This document shows positions 27,001 to 38,324 of a DNA stretch of 64,000 nt, piece by piece (within the stretch, counting starts at the first letter, position 1; every line of letters starts with the position of its first letter). Under the pieces are notes generated by a model that did no database searches, had not been told where the DNA came from, and worked only from the letters and a program-made list of their open reading frames with translations. The position numbers and the translations under genes are program-made. This DNA is from Trichinella spiralis (Eukaryota > Nematoda > Enoplea > Trichinellida > Trichinellidae), in contig CM012955.1 of assembly GCA_000181795.3 (NCBI GenBank), positions 5,208,524 to 5,272,523 of the forward strand, written 5' to 3'.

Positions 27001-27790
27001 TGTTTCTCTTTCCACTTGTTGCATGCTGATCAACAACTATGAATAATTTGCATTTGATTTATTTGTCAGAAGTTATTTCAAATTTATTTCTCTTCAATTA
27101 TTGATAAACGAAATTATCCTTTGAAGTGAATTTGTTGAAAAATTGCAATCAAATAATGTTCCATGTCCATCTGCATGTACTTTCAGTTGAACGCGGTGCG
27201 TGCTTTGTTTTGCTCAAATGTTTCTCTTTTATTTATAGGATGCTTCTCTTCATTATTCAATAATTCAATATACAAAAACTACACTTCAAAGAATACTTCT
27301 TTCTTTTCATAATAAGTTTTATCGATTTTGAATTTCTTATGCGTCACAAGTACTGTTGGAAATTCGAGCTCTCTCTTTTAAATAATTACTGCTACTGTGA
27401 ATTCTGAAGTTGAAATATGAAATTTGTCTTAATTATTTGTTTTTGCTTTTATAAAATATATATTCATTTCACTTTTATTATTTTTTCTAATTTTGCATTT
27501 TACCACTTCACGTAAATCAACCGATAACAGAAGCAGTAGCGGATAAAAATTGTCTGCAAAATTCTCTCATTACATATATTTATTCAACGAGAGTCAAGTG
27601 ATATGATTATTTGAATGACATTTAAAAATAAGCTAGCTGGTTGGAATTAGCAGTTTTAACAAGCAAAAAAATTTTAATTAAAATTCGTGGGCGTGGGTTG
27701 ACATTTGAGATTTGAAGTGACGCCTAATTTGACGATTTTAATCCTTTTCTGTTCAGTTCCATTTTGTTGTTTCTCAGCCGAGTCTTGTAA
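24024..27790. other. Intergenic stretch with one GC-rich island
   Basis: After the R7BP stop a possible AATAAA lies near 24162. Apart from the GC-rich island at 25430-25680, entered separately, I see no exon I can support. Plus-strand frames at 24246-24619 are open by chance. CA/AAAC and TA/TTTA microsatellites lie near 25850-25915. Confidence 0.5.
25430..25685 (-). other. GC-rich island with possible first exon and X-box-like site
   Basis: A local GC rise coincides with a minus-strand ATG at 25640 that reads MAAGLLEALCFCCACLLPAL, a hydrophobic Cys-rich start resembling a signal peptide. No downstream exon was found to extend it. The plus strand carries GTTGCTTAGCGAC at 25569-25581, two RFX-type half-sites with a one-base spacer. 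The island may be a promoter region, a first exon or both. Confidence 0.3.
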
Positions 27791-27799
27791 AAGCTAATT

Positions 27800-28475
27800 G
27801 CGATAGTATGTCCGTTGTTTATGAGGGCAGGGCATACAAACCAAAACAAACCGGTAAACAGAAGAAATATTGGGGATGTTCAAAAGTGTGTTCGTGAAGA
27901 AGGGTGCACAGTGTGGACAAATTTGGGCGTGACGGCCGTGATCAGTCAGAAAGATCACATGTAAAGCTGCCTGGTCGATCAGCATCTAGCATACAACGTG
28001 GAATAGAAGGCGATTTAAAAAACACCAAATGCTAAAAGAACTACACACATCCCCACCAACTGTGATCACGAAGCCTCCGCTGATTCATCTACCTCAAGCT
28101 ATTCCTGATATTTTAGCGTGTGAGGGCCACAATTTACATAAACCGGGCATAACGGTTCCCAAGACTTTTCTCACACCGTCATAACCAACACAAATTACTA
28201 ATGAATTTAAGAAAACAAAGTCTGAAGAAAACTTTCTGCTGTACCAAAGTGTATCCAAGTACATCCTCGTTCTTGTGATGATTAATAACAATAGACTGCT
28301 GGCAATCTGCAAAACCTGGGACATGGATAGTACATTCAAGATCGTCCCTGAGTGAAATCACCAACTGTTCACCATTCGTGTCTTTCTAGTGGGTAAGCTG
28401 GTGACAGCAGCCTATTGTTTATCTTCAAGTAAAGACATCAACACATACGGATTTATTATTCAAGCTTAATTAACC
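27800..28475 (+). mobile_element. Decayed FLYWCH/MULE DNA transposon fragment
   Basis: The sequence around 27808-27890 translates to VVYEGRAYKPKQTGKQKKYW followed by GCSK, typical of a FLYWCH zinc finger (conserved Tyr, YW and Cys). Further right, 28300-28460 reads LLAICKTWDMDSTFKIVPE, then HQLFTIRVFLVGKLVTAAYC and SSSKDINTYGFI, matching the start of the MULE transposase domain, where the first catalytic Asp lies in the D-x-T-F-K motif (here MDSTFK). Several stops and at least one frame change interrupt the frame between and after these blocks, and the C-terminal part of the transposase is absent. FLYWCH plus MULE is a known pairing in animal Mutator-like elements. I found no terminal inverted repeats by eye. 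Confidence 0.7.
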
Positions 28476-28479
28476 AAAA

Positions 28480-28940
28480 CGGCCCTCCGTTTGTGGTCAG
28501 TTTTGATCCACAAATAATTATTATTGTTCACTGTGTTTATTGTTTCTGGTGTTGTTGAATTGAGAAAAATAAAAATCACTGCTTTACTTTTTGTTTTATA
28601 TTGGTTTTGTTGAGTTGTTAGTATCACATTTCATACAACTTTATTGCAATACAATAAAATTGTTTTTGAAATTATATATCATACAAAAATATAAAATTCA
28701 CTACAAATTATAAATAAATGTACAGATATATATTTTTTAATAAATTGTAATAAAAATAAATTGAATAAAATTTGAAAATATTAAAAATTCCATTACTGAA
28801 GCTGATGAAATTGTAAATGGAAATATTTCGACCAATCAGATGAAAACTATTTCAGCAAATCAAAATAGAAAAATTTGAATCAATGAGCAGTTTGAAAAAA
28901 AGAACGAATAAGAAAACGATAAAAAGGTCCAATAAGATGA
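28480..28940. other. AT-rich non-coding stretch
   Basis: Nothing supportable. The segment is A/T-rich and directly follows the transposon fragment. Confidence 0.5.
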
Positions 28941-28946
28941 AAGCTT

Positions 28947-29129
28947 TTAACGACCAGTAAAAAAATGTGGTGAAAATTTATAGCCCGAGCTTGACGAAAT
29001 TTCAGCTTCAACTTGTATTTTGTGTTCAAATTGTTCATACTTTTTGGCAAGCTCAGCTTTTTTACTATGTATTGAAGTGAAGTATGTTCGTTCTCTTGCT
29101 GTTTGTTCGTCAAAATCATCATTCATCAT
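28947..29129 (-). CDS. Small open frame, 60 residues, unrecognised
   Basis: The minus-strand ATG at 29129 with an A-rich leader opens a short frame MMNDDFDEQTARERTYF, then KKAELAKKYEQFEHKIQVEA, ending SSGYKFSPHFFTGR. It is charged, helix-prone in the middle, and unlike the low-complexity Phe/Ile-rich frames made by AT-rich background. It could be a small gene or one exon of a larger one. No splice partner was identified and the family is unknown. Confidence 0.3.
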   Translation of the reverse strand: MMNDDFDEQTARERTYFTSIHSKKAELAKKYEQFEHKIQVEAEISSSSGYKFSPHFFTGR

Positions 29130-31085
29130 TTTGTAAATTTAATGGTATTTAAATGTGATTTTACTTTTTGACCGTCCAGCTTGCCGTTGAAGTGGCTTTT
29201 GTATTTTTTAATTGTACGTTTGTAATTTTAATTCCAATGTAACGTCATCTCCATTAAATGTGGCACTTTTGACGACATGTGCTCAAATTGTTTGAACATT
29301 ACACAGCGTTCATTTTGAATTGAAACAAATTAATTTGAACTACTGGACAATGGATTTTGACATTTTCTCCCCGTTGTCGTAACTTGATGGCAAATTCAAC
29401 GTTGGTGAACGTCATATTTTGCATAAATTGATGCAAAATCACTACTGATTGATTTCATAATTTCATTTTGTTCACTAGCTTAGCCTTCAATAGCAACGTC
29501 ATCATCATCGATTCCCTATATCTGCTAACAGTTTTGTTTAATTAGCCTACTTTAGCAATTGTTATCTTTTCCAGAGAATACGGTAGTGAATAGAATGGCA
29601 GATGTGAGGCGATCCTTACTTCTTATCGATGTCTTCTTCCACGTTGCATGTTCAACAGCAACGATCAGTAGCGGCTTATTCGTGTGGCATTGGAATAATC
29701 CATTGTTCAACGATGACTCATCATCTGCTCGAAATCATTTAAACTATCCTTGACGATATGATATGATCAAACTTGTTGAACGACAACTTGCAATCCAATA
29801 CATACGACGCGAGTGTAATATGCTAATTTCGTCGTCGTCATTTATCCAAGTAAATCGCTTTACTGGAGTATTATTTTAAAAACTGTCCACGTTAATTACA
29901 GTTTATCGTATTGTCCAATAATTCTTGCTTAGCTTGTTTGAACTTTATCAATTATTTTGAGCTTTTCCATTCATACTGATTCCTCTGAAACTGTTCATAA
30001 TTAAATCTATAATTTATTGGTCAGCTAATTTCCAAATTTCAATAGTCGAACTTATAACTTATCCAATTGTCACTGTATACTTGTTTCTTATTATATTTAA
30101 TGTCATTTTTTGAAAAAATATAAAAATACGAAAATAATACGATCAAAAGTAAACTGCGAAATGGATTATTTAAGATGAAAAGAAAATCATTTGTATTATT
30201 ATTTCAAAATTTAATTTGTAAATATGATCGCAGGTTAAATTTTCGTTTCATCAGTTGTCTTTGCACTGTATTAAACCAAAATAAAATCAACAATAATAAT
30301 AATAAGAAGAAGAAGAAGAATAATAGAAGAATTCGACGTGTTGATTGATCTTTTAAACTGGGTCATAAAAATAATAATAAATAAGATGGTTGTTGTTTAT
30401 AAATGCATGTTTCAATTATCATTTAAAAATTGTTCACTTGTTGTTGTCATATTAAGAATAAGGTGATAAAATTATTTTTATTACTTTCTCTTCTCAATCG
30501 TTGCCAATTTACCTAAAATGGCGTTAACAATCACTTTGCAAAGTCTGACAGCACTAGGATCACCAGGAGGCAAATCAATAAATGCCGTACAATTGTTTGT
30601 AAGAATATTTTCAGCATAATTAATTTTTCAAAATTGAAATTTGATAAATGTAAAGTATTTTTTTGCATAATAATAATTGAACTGTTCGTTGTTTGAGAAT
30701 TGGAAAAATGAACAATAATAATCAGTAGTTGATTGGTTGAAAAGTAAATTGGTTTGACTTGATGTGAAATGGTTTTTTTATTATTAATGCAAATTTGCAA
30801 CAAGAAAATGTACGGGGAAAAGTGTACAAATGATAATCAATAGATAATGATGACGAAGGAGAAAAAATTGCTGTTGCTATAATTTACACCAACGTATCAC
30901 CAGGCAACTGATACAGTTGTTGATTTGTTATTTTTGTTCATGAACGTGTAAATTAATATGCTTATTATTAAAATTATTCAAAGAAGAAAGTGATTGTCAT
31001 TTGTTTTTTTTCTATCTTGATTATATTTATATTTACAGTCAACGTTGTATAATTCAAATTTACGTTCGACAGTGACAGAAGTGGT
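29130..31085. other. Intergenic stretch upstream of ARL13
   Basis: I see no confident exon. A plus-strand frame at 29595-29753 (MADVRRSLLLIDVFFHVACS) is open but has no splice context. AAT/AAG runs lie near 30292-30322. The right end leads into the ARL13 promoter. Confidence 0.5.
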
Positions 31086-31098
31086 TCGATGTATTTTG

Positions 31099-31112
31099 GT
31101 TGTCATGGAGAC
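31099..31112 (+). promoter_or_regulatory. X-box (RFX/DAF-19-type site) upstream of ARL13
   Basis: GTTGTCATGGAGAC fits the 14-base ciliary X-box consensus RYYNYYATRRNRAC at every position. It ends 73 bases before the ARL13 ATG at 31186, the usual distance for X-boxes of nematode ciliary genes. RFX-family factors (DAF-19 in C. elegans) bind such sites to activate cilium genes. The strict consensus is expected about once or twice by chance in a window this size, so position and the target gene carry the argument. Confidence 0.65.
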
Positions 31113-31185
31113 GCGGTTGCAAAATCGGTTGTGCTGTGTCGGCGGTCTGTGACAATGCACTAAATGGCGTTGAATATTAGTGCGT

Positions 31186-32670
31186 ATGGGAAATTGTTCC
31201 ACTAATCGAGGGCCAAAAAGGTGAGCATTGTGAAATTCAAAAAAAAAATAATAATTCTCTTTATCAATCGTACATATTATTTCACATTTCACTTTGTTCA
31301 AAGGAAGAGTCAAGTGGAAAAAGATATCCAACTAAGCGCGACTAATCAGATTGATAAATTTATTACTGTTATTAATGTTTTTTTTTGCTTTTTAAATTGA
31401 TCGTATTTCTCTTTTAATGTGCAGGTGCTTTTTTTTCTCGGAGCATTTGCTTAATTGTATTATTTATTGATGATGCACATTGATTTGACGACGTTGATGA
31501 CGATTTTGTGAAATCAAAAAACGACAAAGCAATAGCCAGCCAAATTGTTGAAGGTGAAATATTTCTTTTCACTTTTTGACGAATTTCTGAAATAGAAATT
31601 AATTTTATTACATTTTTAAAGCAAATTTCACTGATGGAAAACAAGTCGAATGAGGAGAGGTTAAAAAATTGCCATGAACACAAACGTCGAAAATGCTATT
31701 TTCAATTGTGCAAAGTTCAGCGAAAGATTATTTTGTTCTCTCTTTGTATTTTTTTATAATTTTTTTTTGCTAATTTCCATTTATAATTTAATCTTTTGAA
31801 ATTTATCAATACTTTTCCCAACGGTACAGTACGGAAGGGGGGGGGGGAAAGGAAAACAATTCTCGTCGGATTTCAAGCGCAATTGTTCGTTATCTTAAAT
31901 ATGTCAAAAAGTTAAATTATGCACATATATATATATATATATATTTTATTTATTTATGTGATATTCAAAAAAATAATTTTTTTTTCAATATTTAGAAAGA
32001 TAACCGTTGCTGTGCTCGGTCTCGACAACGCCGGAAAAACTTCACTGCTCAAGTGTCTTAGCCGAGGTGTTTTGTATTTTATCTTCAACTTGTACATTTG
32101 CAAATTCATTTTCAACGTTTTTTTTTTGAATTCTCTTCCAGAATCAAACGGCATTTCCATGCCTACAATAGGATTTTCCAAATGTGTAATTCAAATGAGA
32201 AATTACACGGTGACATTTTACGATCTCGGTGGCAGTTCTGGAATCAGAGACATATGGAAAAATTATTATGCAGAGGTATGCAATTTTCATCTTGCAAAAA
32301 AATATGCTTTTGTTGATGATAGACAGACTATTTACTCGTCGGGGATATTGTTCCAAATGAACCTGTGTTATATATTGGTTGAATTGGGTCAATGTCGTAT
32401 CAATTATTTCAAATTATATACTGTCAGTTATATTATTTCGTGGTGCTTCATTTAAATTTTACACACTTCAAGCATTGAAACAGTTGTTTTCTTTTGAATT
32501 TTCAGTAAAATGGATGAATTTCAGATTCACGGCCTTATTTTCGTCATTGACGGCAGCGACTGGACCCGGACCGAAGAGAACAGATTCGTTTTGGGTGAGG
32601 TTCTGAATCACGAGTGGATTCACGGAAAGCCTCTGCTGGTGTAAATGAATATCTTTGATAATTACAACTT

Positions 32671-32705
<35 letters not shown>

Positions 32706-33696
32706 CTCGTTCGAAAGAATTTATTTCTTTCCTATATACAGCATCATCAACAAGCACGACTTGAATCCGGACGTGAACGAACTCATCCTTGCCGAACAGT
32801 TGCAGCTCAGGCGTTTCGCCTACAACGCCCAGTGTCCTTACACATCTGCAAGTGATCGATTAGTTGAATCGTAATATGAGAAAAATTAATGTTAGCTTTC
32901 TTTTCTCCTCTGCCCCTTTCCCACATCTGTGCAGACGATGTGCAGCGCGGTGAAAAATTGTCGGCGGTACAGTAGAAAATTGAAAAAAAGCATCGCATGG
33001 CTGTTGAAGCAAGTGGAGATGAACCACGATTGGATCAGCGAGAAAATCCAAGCCGACTGTTCGAACCAGCGTCGCAAATTGGACGACGACAACGAAAAAC
33101 GAATGGAAAGAATACGAAAATTCCACCAACAGTCAGCGGATATTTTTTGTTTACTTTTTTATTCAAATTTCTTTTTTGTAAACAACGTAAAAAAACTTCA
33201 TTTTGTGTTGAATTTCGGCTTACGTTTTTCAGAGAAGAAACGGAAAAGCAACGCACTGTAACAACAACAACAGTAAAAACTGTTCGATTTACTCTTTCCG
33301 TCGAAGTAAGTTTCCAAAGTTGATAAATTTTAAAAATTTTCCATTTTCCAGATAAATAAATATATACGTTTAAAACAAATTTATCTGTTCAATAACAAAA
33401 TATTTAACAATTTTATGCACATCATTTAGGAGGACAACAGTGAAAACCAATCCAACACTGAGGAAAGTTTGGAATTGGAGGAGTATGGTGATGTTGATCA
33501 GCAGCAAGTTTCAGAAATTGTGGAAAATAATCAGGATAAAACGGGTGATGATAATGATACTGATAATAACAAGTGTTGCGTGGAAAATGTCAGCAGTGAA
33601 GAACAATTAAACAATTCGACTGGATTAAATGTGCGAAAACGAAAACGAAAACGGCTGGCTCGTTTCCATCGTGTCCAACCGATGGACAACGAATGA
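31186..33696 (+). CDS. arl13b: ARL13B-type ciliary small GTPase, eight exons
   Basis: Exons 31186-31220, 31996-32066, 32142-32275, 32525-32640, 32742-32862, 32935-33131, 33233-33305 and 33430-33696 give 337 residues, all phases agreeing. ARL13B is a cilium-membrane GTPase and exchange factor for ARL3. Seen here: exon 1 encodes MGNCSTNRGPK, an acylation signal; G1 GLDNAGKTS; PTIGFSK; G3 DLGG, lacking the usual Gln as in ARL13B; IWKNYYAE; G4 NKHD; CSAV; a basic coiled segment (SIAWLL to RKFHQ); an acidic tail; and HRVQP near the C-terminus, matching the RVxP ciliary-targeting motif. Exon 5 has an unusual donor (GTTGAA), chosen because it keeps the frame. An alternative exon 1 at 31633 (MENKSNEE) also fits the phase but has a poor donor and no acylation signal. 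AATAAA lies near 33806. The X-box upstream supports the start. Confidence 0.88.
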
Positions 33697-34085
33697 ATTT
33701 TGAAACTGTCGCTAAACTACCTACCTACCTTACGCTCTTCTTGCCCTTCTGTTTCTACTGCCCCCCTCCCCCGTTACTGAAGCAACATTATCAACTCATT
33801 CGATCAATAAACATATTCTTCAACTTGTGAAAAGTGATTTTCAAATAGATAGATATATGGAAAGTATTTCTTTCAAATAAAAAATCAATCAATCAATCAA
33901 CATATACGTCGTGAAATAGTGAACCAGAACTGACAAGTAGAGACGTCAAAATTTACCTGTCGCATCACTGGACATGAACAATCACATACCACGACGGCTG
34001 GAATATCCACTGGTCGACGGCCTATCTATAAGTAAAGTTCGTTTCGTTTGAATAATCTTTTTTTTTTCATTTAAATTGTCTCAGA
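33697..34085. terminator. Convergent 3' region between ARL13 and the zinc-finger gene
   Basis: About 390 bases separate the stop codons of two genes facing each other. CAATAAACA near 33805 is the probable polyadenylation signal for ARL13. On the other strand the zinc-finger gene stops at 34089, within AT-rich DNA carrying AAAGATTATTC-type sequence. An ATCAATCA repeat near 33883-33900 lies between. Confidence 0.45.
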
Positions 34086-34088
34086 GTT

Positions 34089-35234
34089 TTATTTACAAAA
34101 TTGTAAACAAAACAACTTGTTTACGTTAAAGTGATAACGAAAATTACCATCGGCAATTTGGTTGCATCTTCGCCTGCCAGAACGTTGCCGGGTTGATCGT
34201 GCAACGTATTGGTCTTCGGCTTCGATTAAATCACCCAAAATCTTCCTACGCAGATGAACAGTTCCGAGGTGCGTGCAGGCCGCTTTCTTGGTTTCGTACT
34301 GCTTCCAGCAGATCGTGCATCTGTAAATGGTGATCTTTTTCAACGGGACGTTTTGATCCGCTCGAAATCGTCCACCGCTGTAGTGGACACCACTGTCCCT
34401 GTCGACGGGCGTATCGGCCGCATTTCGTGGCCTGTTGCTGGGCTCGACCGGCGCAACGGTTACTGGGCCGCTTGGCCACGTCTCATTATTATTATCCAAC
34501 GACTCAGCCCTGCTGCTGCTCGTTACGGTTGCTACCTCAGCGTCGACGGTTGGCAAATGGGGTGGAGTTGCACAACTATCACCAGCACCCGTACCACTAC
34601 TCGGATTGTCAGTAGTCGAATTTGCATCGTCATCACTGTCGTCCACGGTCAGATCAACAATCACAGGTCCACTTTCATCGGTCACGGTCGACTGAGCGAC
34701 GTCGGAGAAATCGATCAAAAATTCATCCACCATCGACTTGTACATTAACAGTAGAAGATTGAAACTGCTGTGACAACTCTCTCGGTGCATTTTCAAACTC
34801 ACCATACCACCGGGCAGCGATACTCCACAACAGCCACACTGATAACATTTGTGCATGTAGAGCACGTGACTAACCAATTCGCCCACTCGACGTGCCTTGT
34901 ATTTGCACGCACGACAACAGAATGCTTCATCGCGCGACGCTTCTTCTCTGAAGCAACTGCTGTGCAAATGCAAACTCTTCACATCCACCAACTGGGAATA
35001 ATGGACCGGGCATAGAATGTTTCTTTTGTTCTGCTTCACGTGCACTTCGTCAAAATGACGCTGAAACTCATTCCACTCCATTCGTACGCCACATTCCATG
35101 CACAGCGAATGCCAAGTCGTCGTGCTGTTCTGTTTCGTTCCATCATTACTGCTGCTCACTTCTGACAGACTTCTTCGTTCAGCTTCATCGCAGTCGACAT
35201 TACTACAGAATGCGAGACCAGTATCCGTCGTCAT
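34089..35234 (-). CDS. C2H2-like zinc-finger protein with SUMO-interaction motif
   Basis: One open frame of 381 codons from the ATG at 35234 (an in-frame GTG lies two codons earlier). The first half carries several Cys/His pairs in zinc-finger spacing: CMEC...HFDEVH, CPVH, CCRACKYKARRVGELVSHV, and a CxxC cluster CYQCGCC with HRESCH. Near residues 190-203 is PVIVDLTVDDSDDD, a hydrophobic core followed by acidic residues, a textbook SUMO-interaction motif. A disordered Ser/Thr/Pro region follows, then a clean C2H2 finger YRCTICWKQYE...CTHLGTVH at about residue 310. It is probably nuclear. The extreme C-terminus (after GRRRCNQIADG) may be an artefact: a GTAATT donor there could splice to another exon. 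I do not recognise an orthologue. Confidence 0.7.
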   Translation of the reverse strand: MTTDTGLAFCSNVDCDEAERRSLSEVSSSNDGTKQNSTTTWHSLCMECGVRMEWNEFQRHFDEVHVKQNKRNILCPVHYSQLVDVKSLHLHSSCFREEASRDEAFCCRACKYKARRVGELVSHVLYMHKCYQCGCCGVSLPGGMVSLKMHRESCHSSFNLLLLMYKSMVDEFLIDFSDVAQSTVTDESGPVIVDLTVDDSDDDANSTTDNPSSGTGAGDSCATPPHLPTVDAEVATVTSSSRAESLDNNNETWPSGPVTVAPVEPSNRPRNAADTPVDRDSGVHYSGGRFRADQNVPLKKITIYRCTICWKQYETKKAACTHLGTVHLRRKILGDLIEAEDQYVARSTRQRSGRRRCNQIADGNFRYHFNVNKLFCLQFCK

Positions 35235-35240
35235 GTGCAC

Positions 35241-36100
35241 TTGTCCAACGAGACGTAAGAACTACGCAATTTATGCAACATACGGTAATGTTTTTTGCGC
35301 CTGATTTTTTTTAAGCCAACACTTCATACTAACACTGTAGTTACAGTCACGTCTGGAAATCAAGTTTCAAAATTAATACATATATATATATATATATATA
35401 TAGATAGAAAAGAATTTAAAAAATTTATTTTAAAAAATCTGTCACATTAAAGAGAAAAAATTGACGAAAATATTCGATAATTGAATTTTTAAGTGGAAAA
35501 AATGCCGCTGAATTATCAGTTGGATGCTGGAACCGATACAAACGGATGGAAATGTTCAGATTGTTCTCTTGTTCAACATTCGAACTGAACAAGAAACAAG
35601 CACACAACAATTGACCGACAATTGACAATTAAATGGGAAATTTTATTCAACGTACCAGCTTGACGCATACCAGCTGACCAACGGACCAACAAAGATTTTC
35701 AAGACCAACGAACAGACCAATGACAAAAATGACAAAATTTGTTCCGAGAATTTTTTACAGGTATTTTTTATTTAAAAATTAATTATAAAAAAATACTTGT
35801 TTTTTTGGTTTTTTGCTCATCAACAATTATTTATTTATTTATTTTCCTCAATCTGTATCAAAACAAACAGTAGATGTTTAATGTTTACAGTTTGAAGTTT
35901 GAAAATATTCAAAGTTATACATATTTATGTTTGAATAAAAAATAGGTCATAAATTACGCTGTTTTAGTAGCAAATTGAACAGTTTATAAATTTTTAGAGA
36001 CGACAAACCGATAAATAGTTAGCTGAGCAGTGAGAAATTTGCACTTAATTAAATTACCTCGAATTATTGTCAAGAGGTGTTGAATCGACAATTCTGACAA
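35241..36100. other. Non-coding stretch
   Basis: Probably contains the promoter of the zinc-finger gene on the minus strand. A TA run lies at about 35380-35402 and TTTA repeats near 35830. No exon seen. Confidence 0.5.
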
Positions 36101-36110
36101 CGAACAATCT

Positions 36111-36464
36111 TCAGCACGAGGAAAAACAAGTAAAAACAGAAATCACCACTTGACAATCATTGTTTTCATTCATTTGTACCGTATACTTTTCTGATTTGCA
36201 AGGAACAAAAGCGTAGTCAGAATCGTGATGGGCGCGTGCGGAAAAAATATGCAAATGATCAGGGAAATACCCAGTATCATGACACAATTTCAAATCGTCA
36301 TTTATTTGGCGATGGTCTACCTTACTGTCTATTTTTTTGTGTTGCGTTTGCTGTGCACCTATTGGTTTATGTACATCGCAAACGAATATTATTTTGCATA
36401 GCAGTAATATGGTGAAAGAAGCAATAATGCAGCAGATTTGACAAAAATACCAATTCAGCAGCAT
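36111..36464 (-). CDS. Possible small secreted or membrane protein, unrecognised
   Basis: The minus-strand frame from the ATG at 36464 encodes 117 residues. It starts with a hydrophobic Cys-rich segment (MLLNWYFCQICCIIASFTIL then LLCKIIFV), which would serve as a signal peptide or a TM segment, followed by a polar, His/Asp-rich region with several Cys and a Cys-containing end (VFTCFSSC). The amino-acid mix in the second half is less biased than that of AT-background frames. No family is recognised and no splice partner was found, so this may be a chance frame. Confidence 0.3.
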   Translation of the reverse strand: MLLNWYFCQICCIIASFTILLLCKIIFVCDVHKPIGAQQTQHKKIDSKVDHRQINDDLKLCHDTGYFPDHLHIFSARAHHDSDYAFVPCKSEKYTVQMNENNDCQVVISVFTCFSSC

Positions 36465-38270
36465 TATTTTTTCATCCAGCAGCGGACATCGCACGTCGCA
36501 GAAGAAAATTCATTCAATCCGGAAGACGACTTCACTTCATGTTTTCGTTGGTCACTTTGTCAATGGACTTCGGATCCGGTGATCATAATCCAAAAGTGAA
36601 AATTGGCATTTTCCATCCAATGAATTTACAATATTTATATTTTTATCCGTTTGGGTGATGTTTCTTCTGTTGGCAATTAATATGCTGCAAAAATTCCATC
36701 CTTTCGATGGAATAGACATTGTCTGAAATGCTGCGATTTTATTGCTTCTATTAAAAGTATCAAATGGGTTGTGTTGTTTTAAATTTGTATTGATCGTTTT
36801 AAATTTTGGAATATTTTGTTTTTTTTGCATTTTTGTAAAGTTCCGATTATTCGCAAAAACCGTTTTCGCCAGCGTCGCGTTTTCTCCAGGCTGACGTTCA
36901 AAACTTTTTTCCATTTTATTCATTCGTAAATTTACAAAAATTACAAAACAATCGTCAGCCAAACGAAAAAATAGTTAAGAAATACTTCAGTGGAACAATT
37001 ATGGTCATTTTCAGCCGCGCGAAGCATGCTCGTTTTCTTTTGACTTTTTTTTTCGAACGCTTCTGTCCGATTTTGCATTGGCTGAAAATGTACAATTGAA
37101 ATTGTGAAATTTCAACAAGCTGACGTAACAAAAAAAATGGCAACATTCCCCTTCGCATCAGTATCATTTGCTCAATCTTCGTTTCTGGCGGACAATTTTG
37201 CCCACAAGGAAATGCGCCTGTCTTGTTTACGGACTGTTTGAAAAAATTGCCCCACCGAAAAATATTTCTGTAAATTTTGCACGATTTATAAAATCAACAG
37301 TGAATAATTTTTAATTCATTTTTTCAAATTTTGTTCCAATAAATCAGCGATAAAAAGACGTTATTTTATTTATCATACTGTAATAGGGGGGTAGTTTTTG
37401 CTGCCACGTGGCACTTCCGCGTACGTTTAAGTGAAATCAGGCGCAATTTGAAATTCAATCGTTGACCAGATGAATTTTGAACTTGTTACAAAAAACAAGT
37501 TTAATTTGGTGTAAAAACAGACGAAAAAATTTAAAACTTTATCAATTTTTATTGTTAATGGGGGAAATTTTTAATAAAAAAAAAAGAATTTTCAAAGAAT
37601 TTCCACTGCTTCAAATGAAAATTGGAAGAAGGTGTAAAAAGTTGTTCGTCAACTGATGAACAAAATTGGTTTTGGTTTCGATTTCACTCTCACAATTGAG
37701 TTAATTTTTAATTCACGGTGGTGAATTTCTGTTTGCATTTATCATACTGTTTACTCGTTCAATTTCATCTCGTTATTATTCAATTGCACTTGGATGTGAA
37801 TTATAATATATATATTTTTTTTTTTTAAATTGTCATCATCATCATCATATTGTACGTGCAAAATTAGTGGAAGATGAATTCTCACTTTTGGCTTCAAACA
37901 AGTATCTGGAAATGAAAAACAAACAAAAATGCCATTCAAACAAGCCAGGTGTATAAACTGTTGGCCGCAGGTCATTGATTCTGCAGTGCACTTTATTTTC
38001 GCAAAACTTGTTACAGTAAATACGGCAGCCTTGGCAGGTGAACACAAGTGGCCCCGTGTGTGTGTGTGTGTGCGTATTTTTGTCGTTGGAATTTGTCCAA
38101 TCTTGCAAATTGCCTATGCATATTGCAGTTGGCAGCAATTGCACACTGTTGTTGTTGTTGTTGTCGTCGTTTTTTACCCCCTCTTTTTGCAAATATGCTA
38201 TTTACCTCGCGTTGGTTTAAAAAACATTTGCAACTGTCCGTGTTGAGCTGACTTTTTCCTACTCAGCAGC
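36465..38270. other. Stretch with weak minus-strand frames only
   Basis: A minus frame at 36552-36923 starting MNKMEKSFERQPGENATLAK is open but has no splice context or recognised domain. Elsewhere there are ATC repeats near 37837-37850, a GT run near 38056-38073 and a TTG/TCG run near 38147-38170. Nothing else can be supported. Confidence 0.4.
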
Positions 38271-38324
38271 ACGTTGCCGGAGTTATTTTGCACGCGAACG
38301 CCATCGCCAACTATGCGGCTAAAA

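Noticed and set aside
31633-31658. Alternative ARL13 first exon (MENKSNEE)
   Set aside because: The phase fits but the donor GTTAAA is weak, there is no acylation signal, and the exon at 31186 has a strong donor and a nearby X-box.
38038-38251. Val/Cys-rich frames near 38.1 kb
   Set aside because: They are translations of GT and TTG microsatellites.
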